The notes beneath the pieces were generated by a model. The model saw only the letters and a program-made list of their open reading frames with translations. It had not been told where the DNA came from and searched no databases. Below, one piece after another: positions 12,859-18,066 of a stretch of 18,066 nt of DNA. Every line of letters starts with the position of its first letter. Position 1 is the stretch's first letter. Source of the DNA: Nitrososphaerales archaeon TH5893 (GTDB taxonomy: Archaea > Thermoproteota > Nitrososphaeria > Nitrososphaerales > Nitrososphaeraceae); assembly GCA_014523685.1 (NCBI GenBank), contig JAATVT010000062.1, positions 1-18,066 on the forward strand. Direction: 5' to 3'. The translations under genes and the position numbers were made by a program.

Positions 12859-15108
12859 TTGGTTGAAGGTTGGATATTCGATGTTTATCCTCTTCAGGAT
12901 AGAATGGTTATATGGATAAAAAAGAAGAATGGCAACCTCAGATTAGAAGACTCAAGTTGGAAGTATTGTCTGTATGTTGCAGCAGATGATAAGTCAGAAC
13001 TACTTTCATTACTTGGAGAAGAACAAATTATGAAAGCTGTAGAAGATTATGAGTTCGTTCTAAAGTATGAAAGACTTTCAGACGCCATTAAAAAGAGAGT
13101 CCTTAAATTGTCCTTAAAAGAAGCAGCCAAGGCATTAAAATTAGCAAGACAAATTGAATCTTTTGGAAGGTTTCATAGGTTTCGATTATATAACGTAGAT
13201 TTATTGCCTGCTCAATACTATTTCTATGATAAAGACTTATTTCCACTAGCTTTTTGCTATTTTGATTCAAAGCATCCATCAAACCTTGAAGTTAAAGATA
13301 ATGTTTGTGCAACAGATTATTGGGTACCAGATTTCAAATCAGTGCATTTAACAATCAACCTAAAAAAAGAAGGAAAGATAGCAAAACCAGGAGACATGAT
13401 AAGTTCAATTGTAATTCAACTTCCAAATGAAAGGATTGAAATTCAGAAGGAATCAGAAGTATCTACTATTCAAGAACTTATGGAGGACCTAAATACAAAG
13501 ATTGATCCAGATTTTGTGTTCACAGATGATGGAGACTCATTTACTTTTCCTCATCTAATTCATAGAGCTGATGTAAATGGCATACCTTTGATTATGAGTA
13601 GAGAACCAATAGCTTTAAAAAAACCAGATAGTAAGGGCTCAAGCTATATCTCATATGGAAAAGTATACTTCAAGCCTACTACTACAAAATTGCTAGGTCG
13701 CATACATATAGACCTAAGCGATTCTTTTTTCTTAGATGAAGGAAATAATAGTGGTGGATTACATGGTTTATATGAGATAAGCAGGCTATGTAGAATGCCT
13801 CTTCATACGGCTTCAAGAGCCTCAATTGGAAGATGTTTGAGTAGTTTGCAATTCTATTATGCTAACAAAAAAGATATATTAATACCTTGGAAGCCAACAG
13901 TAACAGAGCATTTCAAAAGTTTTGAAGAGTTGCTAATTGCAGATAGAGGTGGATTTATCTTTGAACCAGATTCAGGAGTACATGAACAAGTTGCTGAATT
14001 TGACTTTGTTTCCCTTTATCCAAATATTATGCTCCAGAAGAATATTTCAGCTGAAACTGTACATTGTAAATGTTGTTCTCAATATACACTAAGAGTACCT
14101 GAATTAGGCTATAATATCTGTGAAAAAAGAACAGGAATAGTTCCAACTGGTCTGAAGATAGTCTTAGATAAACGCTCACAATACAAGAAGCTTAGACAAA
14201 CCTGTGCAACTAATAATAATGAAATAAAATCAATCTATGATGCAAGACAATCTGCATTGAAGTGGATATTAGTAACTTCATTTGGTTATTTGGGTTTCAA
14301 CAATGCAAAGTTTGGAAGAATTGATGCTCACATAGCAGTATGTGCGTTTGATAGGCATATATTTTTGCAGACATCCAAAATAGCTGAAGAACACGGATTT
14401 AGTATTGTTCATGGAATTGTAGATTCTATATGGATCCAAAAGAAAGAAGCTAAAATGGAGTATTATACAGAGTTGGAAGAGATAATCGAAAAGAAGATAG
14501 GTTTTAGGTTATCTTTTGAAGGAATATACAAATGGATTGCATTTCTACATTCTAAAATAAATAGTAACTTGCCTGTAGTCAACCGCTATTTTGGAGTATT
14601 TCAAGACAGTGTACTGAAAGTGAGAGGCATAGAAGCAAGAAGAAGAGATACTCCTAATTTCTTTTCTGAATTTCAAAATGAAATTCTGCATATAATAGCT
14701 TCTGGAAACAATATAAAAGAAGTTGGAAGATTGATACCTTATGTAAATGAACATTTTCAGAAATACAAACAGTTACTTAAAGAAGATAAAAGTATATCAC
14801 TTGAAGATTTAGCTTTTTCGAAACGTCGCTCAAAGGATCTTAATGAATACCAGATAAATAGGAATACAATCGAAAATGATGCAATGAGAAGACTTAACAA
14901 AGAAGGACGATCCCTGATAGGAGGACAAATTTTGAGATATATAATAACTGATTATAGAGGAGGGAAAAGAAGTGCTATTCCTTTGGAGATTATTGATGAG
15001 AATACTACTTACGATAAAGAAAGATATACTGAGTTATTGGTCCAAATATGCAATTCTGTAATAGAGCCCTTTGGGTATACCGTTTCCATAGATAACCATA
15101 CATCTTAA
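12859..15108 (+). CDS. Divergent family B DNA polymerase, PolB2-like
   Basis: A 749-residue family B polymerase homologue. Motif A is intact: EFDFVSLYPNI with D382. Motif B is present in altered form, ALKWILVTSFGYLGF (468-480), lacking the usual N-S-x-Y-G. Motif C reads HGIVDSIWI (518-526), so the first aspartate of the normal YGDTDS is isoleucine and only D522 remains. The 3'-5' exonuclease part (about 155-340) shows no DxE of ExoI, and ExoII is degraded (PDFVFTDDGDSFTFP). The C-terminal motif KVRGIEARRRDTP (587-599) is typical of the PolB2 branch, described in archaea as inactivated, although a Sulfolobus member (Dpo2) is damage-induced and active in error-prone synthesis. It starts at TTG with AGGAG 12 nt upstream. 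The gene stands alone, below a palindromic site. I expect a role in damage tolerance; catalytic competence is open. Confidence 0.85.
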   Translation: MVEGWIFDVYPLQDRMVIWIKKKNGNLRLEDSSWKYCLYVAADDKSELLSLLGEEQIMKAVEDYEFVLKYERLSDAIKKRVLKLSLKEAAKALKLARQIESFGRFHRFRLYNVDLLPAQYYFYDKDLFPLAFCYFDSKHPSNLEVKDNVCATDYWVPDFKSVHLTINLKKEGKIAKPGDMISSIVIQLPNERIEIQKESEVSTIQELMEDLNTKIDPDFVFTDDGDSFTFPHLIHRADVNGIPLIMSREPIALKKPDSKGSSYISYGKVYFKPTTTKLLGRIHIDLSDSFFLDEGNNSGGLHGLYEISRLCRMPLHTASRASIGRCLSSLQFYYANKKDILIPWKPTVTEHFKSFEELLIADRGGFIFEPDSGVHEQVAEFDFVSLYPNIMLQKNISAETVHCKCCSQYTLRVPELGYNICEKRTGIVPTGLKIVLDKRSQYKKLRQTCATNNNEIKSIYDARQSALKWILVTSFGYLGFNNAKFGRIDAHIAVCAFDRHIFLQTSKIAEEHGFSIVHGIVDSIWIQKKEAKMEYYTELEEIIEKKIGFRLSFEGIYKWIAFLHSKINSNLPVVNRYFGVFQDSVLKVRGIEARRRDTPNFFSEFQNEILHIIASGNNIKEVGRLIPYVNEHFQKYKQLLKEDKSISLEDLAFSKRRSKDLNEYQINRNTIENDAMRRLNKEGRSLIGGQILRYIITDYRGGKRSAIPLEIIDENTTYDKERYTELLVQICNSVIEPFGYTVSIDNHTS

Positions 15109-15115
15109 TACAAAC

Positions 15116-15179
15116 TTTTTAACTTAGAATTATACTATTAACCATCTTTGTATTCATCAAATTCCATTCTATTGGAATT
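15116..15179 (+). terminator. T-run and hairpin after the PolB-like gene
   Basis: A run of five T at 15116-15120 follows the stop by about 8 nt, the kind of T-tract that ends archaeal transcripts. A perfect 7-bp stem, AATTCCA/TGGAATT with a 6-nt loop, follows at 15160-15179. The rest of the gap to 15397 shows no gene; a second weak stem pairs AGTTAA near 15288 with TTAACT near 15312. Confidence 0.35.
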
Positions 15180-15367
15180 GAAGTATAGATACCGTACGCG
15201 AATGGTAAATTATATGAATCAGAAGTTGTACGAAAAATTCTCTAGAGGTTTGTAATTCCAATCGATAGTATATATTAAAAAAAGGAGTTAAAAGGAACCT
15301 TAGGTTATGCCTTAACTACCTTTCTCTCAAGGGGGAATAGCAGCTGTTCCATATCTTTGTCCAATTA

Positions 15368-15375
15368 TTTAAAAG
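15368..15375 (+). promoter_or_regulatory. TATA box of the 78-residue protein gene
   Basis: TTTAAAAG lies 23-30 nt upstream of the ATG at 15398, predicting a leaderless transcript. Confidence 0.55.
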
Positions 15376-15397
15376 CAAAGTTGTCCAGTAGTATATC

Positions 15398-15634
15398 ATG
15401 AATGAACAAACATTATCGCAATCTGGCCACTGGGCTGAAGTTATAGGTCAGCTTACTGATAAGCTGACTGGGAAGAACATGTCTATGACCTATGAATTTG
15501 ACAATCTTACCATTGATATCCCAAGTGCTAGGGGTCCAGGTGGTACGGACATTGGTGGAGCAGAATGGAAGATTAATGGTAAAGTTACAATTACCACAGA
15601 AACCTATCAAAAGGGCAGTACTAGTCAAGTTTAG
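15398..15634 (+). CDS. Small lineage-specific soluble protein
   Basis: A 78-residue protein. It opens with a helical, polar segment GHWAEVIGQLTDKLTGKNMS, then strands MTYEFDNLTIDIP, a glycine-rich turn ARGPGGTDIGGAEW and a final hairpin KINGKVTITTETY. There are no cysteines, membrane segments or known catalytic motifs. The layout suggests a small alpha-plus-beta binding fold. I have the impression of similar proteins in ammonia-oxidising archaea, without a described function. The ATG has a well-placed TATA box, which supports expression as a leaderless message. It is convergent with the next gene, whose end lies 38 nt away. Confidence 0.65.
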   Translation: MNEQTLSQSGHWAEVIGQLTDKLTGKNMSMTYEFDNLTIDIPSARGPGGTDIGGAEWKINGKVTITTETYQKGSTSQV

Positions 15635-15672
15635 TCGTCTACATTATTATACCTCATTACTAACCCCTGATA

Positions 15673-16224
15673 CTATAGCATACCATCTTTATGCAATTTA
15701 TCCAGTAATGGTATCAATACTATACCTATTTCCTTTTCTCCTAATATGATATTTGAATCGATACCAAGGACAAGTGAAAGCATATTCCTATCCTCTCTTG
15801 CTGTGTATACCGCATTTCCGATTACTTTAAATTCTGCACTATTTTGTTCTAGCCATTGTTTCCATTGCTTAGCCCGATGAAGGTTTTCTTCTAACGCATC
15901 AATAGTATAATTTAGGTTCATTTTTGCTTTTCCTTCTTCAATGTCTAGAAGATTGAGCTTAAGCATTGGAATCATAAGATTACCTCCCACTACATTTTCA
16001 TGTAACTTATTCATTCCTTCGATGACCTCGTCTTCTTCCTCCTCTTGTTGATGTTCACCGCTTTGATTTTTCCTCCCCATGTGTTTTTCCATTGAATCAT
16101 AGTTTGGGAAAAAGTATCCTGCTAAGTTGTTTTTCCAATCATAAATTTTGTATATTGTATCCTCATATTCAAACTTCCATTTGAATATATTCGTCCTATT
16201 CTTGCTGTCTCTATTGAATAACAT
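15673..16224 (-). CDS. Soluble protein of unknown function with acidic linker
   Basis: A 183-residue protein starting at ATG. The first 45 residues are aromatic and strand-like (NIFKWKFEYEDTIYKIYDW, then AGYFFPNYDS). A Gln/Glu-rich linker follows at about 59-66 (QQEEEEDE). The C-terminal part is mixed helix and strand: NYTIDALEENLHRAKQWKQW is a likely amphipathic helix, and AEFKVIGNAVYTAREDRN is followed by hydrophobic strands LSLVLGIDSNIIL and GIVLIPLLDKL. No cysteine, signal peptide or membrane helix is seen, so it is cytosolic. I do not recognise the family. The N-terminal segment may bind a ligand or another protein; nothing in the neighbourhood points to a pathway. Confidence 0.6.
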   Translation of the reverse strand: MLFNRDSKNRTNIFKWKFEYEDTIYKIYDWKNNLAGYFFPNYDSMEKHMGRKNQSGEHQQEEEEDEVIEGMNKLHENVVGGNLMIPMLKLNLLDIEEGKAKMNLNYTIDALEENLHRAKQWKQWLEQNSAEFKVIGNAVYTAREDRNMLSLVLGIDSNIILGEKEIGIVLIPLLDKLHKDGML

Positions 16225-16413
16225 AAAGACCAGAAATTAGTAAATCAAATTACTATTTGTATGTTAGCAGTTCAGCAAAGCAAGCTGCTTGCCCTTTTGT
16301 ACATTAGGAAAGACGAGCTTTGGAGGATGGTTTTTGGTCCGTATTGATTAATAACAACAGGAGAAGTATCATAAGTAGTATGAAAGCGCCAATTCATAGG
16401 AATTAAAGACAGT

Positions 16414-16590
16414 TTGTCAACATTTGTACTTGTCAATGGATTTTGTCATGGATGAACTTGCAAAAAGTAGTGTCTTTGTTTAAGGCTTCAGACAGGTCAT
16501 GTTGTTATTTATTTGCCAACTCTTACTGGGCTTGGAGAAAGAAGTCATTTCGTAACAGAAGATATAGAATTTGACTACATTCCACAATAG
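16414..16590 (+). pseudogene. Alpha/beta-hydrolase remnant with in-frame stops
   Basis: One continuous reading frame with two internal stops reads TFVLVNGFCHG-stop-TCKK-stop-CLCLRLQTG, then HVVIYLPTLTGLGERSHF and VTEDIEFDYIPQ-stop. This matches, almost without gaps, the N-terminal third of small alpha/beta-hydrolases of the esterase/salicylate-esterase type, whose pattern is TFVLVHG, then HGGWCW, then GHxVYxPTLTGLGERSHL. The first stop (TGA, 16453-16455) sits where the conserved tryptophan codon TGG would be. The rest of the enzyme, including the GxSxG nucleophile elbow, cannot be found downstream, so this is a truncated, dead copy. The surrounding 16225-16853 holds nothing else I can support as a gene. 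Confidence 0.75.
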
Positions 16591-16721
16591 GAGTGGACAC
16601 ATGGCTATATCTTGAAGGCTACAAGGGAGGAGATGGCAAGACTGTCTTTGTTCTATTTCTTGGATAAAGGTTGTATTTGACAAAAGATCTATGAATGAGC
16701 AAGGGAACAGAAAGGACTGCT

Positions 16722-16748
16722 TGTAGGATCTTATCTTATGATCCTACA
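16722..16748. repeat. Perfect 9-bp inverted repeat in the gap before the ureohydrolase
   Basis: TGTAGGATC and GATCCTACA pair fully around a 9-nt loop. It lies about 105 nt upstream of the ureohydrolase start and below the hydrolase ghost. It could be an old terminator or an operator; there is no T-run directly after it on either strand. Confidence 0.5.
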
Positions 16749-16853
16749 TTATTGCCATTTGAATTGAGTTGTGGTGTCGACATCAATACCAAATATATCT
16801 CTAGTACAGTTTAAAAATATAAGTATACTAAGATTACACCTATCACAATTTAT

Positions 16854-17723
16854 ATGGTTCGCTTCCATCACTCCGCTGCTCAAAATGTCTTTGAAGCTGA
16901 CATAGTTATAATTGGCGTGCCTGATGAATCTAGATCTCATGCTGCAAGAAAGGGTGCAAACAAAGGACCGGATATCATACGACTTGCGTCAAATAAATCA
17001 GAGTTTTTTGAAAGAGACGGAAATATTATACCTATTTGCCCGTTGTTCGGTAAAATAGATAATAAACACATATTTGATTATGGAAACGTTAAGAGAGAAA
17101 ATCTTCATGAACTTATCTCTGATCTAGTTTCAAACAATAAGATACCTATAGTTTTAGGTGGAGACCATTCTATTACTAGCATAGTTTTACAAGCAATTGG
17201 GAATATTCACGGTAAAATCGGATTATTCTATTTTGATGCCCATCCAGACTTTGTCTCTTCTACCACCAACTATTATGGGTCTGTATTAACCGATTCGTTT
17301 CAGTGGATAGATTTTGCTAAGAGCATGTTAATAGGTACTCGAGCCGCCGAGCCAGAAGAATTGGATAACGCGACCAGGGTGGGATTGGAAGTGATCACTC
17401 CATTAAACATATCTGAGTCGGGGATTTCACAGATAGCTAATAGAGTGGAGCACAAAAATTGTAGCAATAAAAAGTATATATCAATAGACCTAGATTGTAT
17501 CGATCCCGCTTATGCCCCGGGAGTTTCCTTGCCTTCCCCATGTGGCTTATCGAGTATTGATCTAGTCTATCTCATCAAACTAGCCATAAGTAGTGGTATT
17601 ATTGGAATTGATCTTGTAGAGCTTTCCCCTGACTTTGATTTCAATAGTATAACGGCTGATTTGGCTGCTAGAATTCTATTAGAGTCGATTGCTTCCATCA
17701 ATATATCCAATAGCAGAACATAA
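16854..17723 (+). CDS. Arginase/agmatinase-family ureohydrolase
   Basis: A 289-residue ureohydrolase with a complete dimanganese site: H105 in LGGDHSIT, D128, H130 and D132 in FDAHPDF, and D212 and D214 in SIDLDCIDPAYAPGV. ELSPD (257-260) is also typical. Family members hydrolyse a guanidino group to urea (agmatine, arginine, guanidinobutyrate) or act on formiminoglutamate. The usual histidine-containing substrate loop (often SHGS) reads YYGS here (140-143), and spacing is closer to agmatinase than arginase. Agmatine to putrescine is the best guess; the neighbourhood does not confirm it. The ATG at 16854 follows AT-rich DNA with a TATA-like TTTAAAAATA about 40 nt upstream (16808-16817). An initial HHSA segment before the first strand suggests a few extra N-terminal residues. 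Confidence 0.88.
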   Translation: MVRFHHSAAQNVFEADIVIIGVPDESRSHAARKGANKGPDIIRLASNKSEFFERDGNIIPICPLFGKIDNKHIFDYGNVKRENLHELISDLVSNNKIPIVLGGDHSITSIVLQAIGNIHGKIGLFYFDAHPDFVSSTTNYYGSVLTDSFQWIDFAKSMLIGTRAAEPEELDNATRVGLEVITPLNISESGISQIANRVEHKNCSNKKYISIDLDCIDPAYAPGVSLPSPCGLSSIDLVYLIKLAISSGIIGIDLVELSPDFDFNSITADLAARILLESIASINISNSRT

Positions 17724-17893
17724 GCACGGAGACCTCTTGCATTCCATTATCCGGTCATATGGGACTCCAATAACCCTGCATCGTCTACATTATTCTTCTG
17801 TATAAGAAGTCGACTCGTTTTCTCTTAATGATCTCATTATTGATTCCATGATATTGCAAATATGTAACAAGTGTGATGATATAGTGAGGACAA

Positions 17894-18066
17894 ATGAAGC
17901 GATATCCAGTACTATCGATGTTAGCGGTGGTAGCCCTTGCCATGCTGCTGTCAATGTTTGTAACAATTACCGCATTTGCTCAAGATGCTCCAAATAGCGA
18001 AGAGTATATGGCACAACACGATGGTGGAGACAGGGCTGCGTATCTACAAGAAATGGAACACAGTGA
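17894..18066 (+). CDS. Secreted protein, 5' part only
   Basis: The gene starts at ATG and runs off the right edge after 57 codons. It opens with a clear signal peptide: MKR, a hydrophobic core (VLSMLAVVALAMLLSMFVTI) and a likely cleavage after TAFA, leaving QDAPNSEEYMAQHDGGDRAA as the mature start. GTGAGG lies about 5 nt upstream of the ATG and is a plausible ribosome-binding site. The visible mature part is polar and acidic with no recognisable domain. It would be exported across the cytoplasmic membrane; whether it is anchored cannot be judged from this piece. Confidence 0.7.
   Translation, partial: MKRYPVLSMLAVVALAMLLSMFVTITAFAQDAPNSEEYMAQHDGGDRAAYLQEMEHS

Noticed and set aside
9839..15108. 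XPB helicase and PolB-like gene as one repair operon
   Set aside because: They are on opposite strands, 1.6 kb apart with two other genes between them; any link would be functional, not an operon.

Overview
The window is AT-rich archaeal DNA, most consistent with a soil ammonia-oxidising archaeon of the Nitrososphaeria (Thaumarchaeota), perhaps a Nitrosocosmicus-like lineage. The reasons are an XPB-type helicase, a tRNA-Phe with a short archaeal intron, a PduO-type cobalamin adenosyltransferase, a DUF6659-like protein, many TATA boxes about 25 nt upstream of start codons (leaderless mRNAs), frequent TTG/GTG starts, and many small lineage-specific proteins. The genus is inference; no marker gene settles it. 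There is no CRISPR array, rRNA, transposase or complete mobile element.

Layout. 1-1616: a minus-strand pair, cobalamin adenosyltransferase followed by an HD-domain phosphohydrolase. 1754-2997: a small-gene zone with a frame-broken ORF, a C2H2 zinc-finger mini-protein converging on it, an intron-containing tRNA-Phe, a zinc-binding mini-protein, a two-helix membrane protein and a decayed membrane-protein gene. 3012-3995: an LpxD-like acyltransferase, unexpected in an archaeon. 4286-8507: DUF6659-like protein, membrane-anchored exported protein, membrane zinc-ribbon protein, a repeat/hairpin element, a Cys/His-rich mini-protein, small membrane proteins and several gene remnants. 8657-9742: an orphan ModC/WtpC-like ABC ATPase. 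9839-11254: XPB helicase on the minus strand. 11433-12351: a small membrane protein and a HEXXH metallopeptidase-like protein. 12859-15108: a divergent family B DNA polymerase with altered catalytic motifs, preceded by overlapping palindromes. 15398-16224: two lineage-specific proteins. 16414-16590: an alpha/beta-hydrolase ghost. 16854-17723: an arginase/agmatinase-family enzyme. 17894-18066: the start of a secreted protein that runs off the edge.

Functionally this is an accessory neighbourhood, not one pathway. Two genes touch DNA repair or damage tolerance (XPB and the PolB2-like protein) but lie about 1.6 kb apart on opposite strands. The adenosyltransferase fits the methylmalonyl-CoA mutase cofactor needed by the 3-hydroxypropionate/4-hydroxybutyrate cycle. 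The most unusual features are the LpxD homologue, the PolB-like protein with its palindromic upstream site, the tRNA intron at a non-canonical position, and a clear excess of short genes broken by single indels or stops while every long gene is intact.
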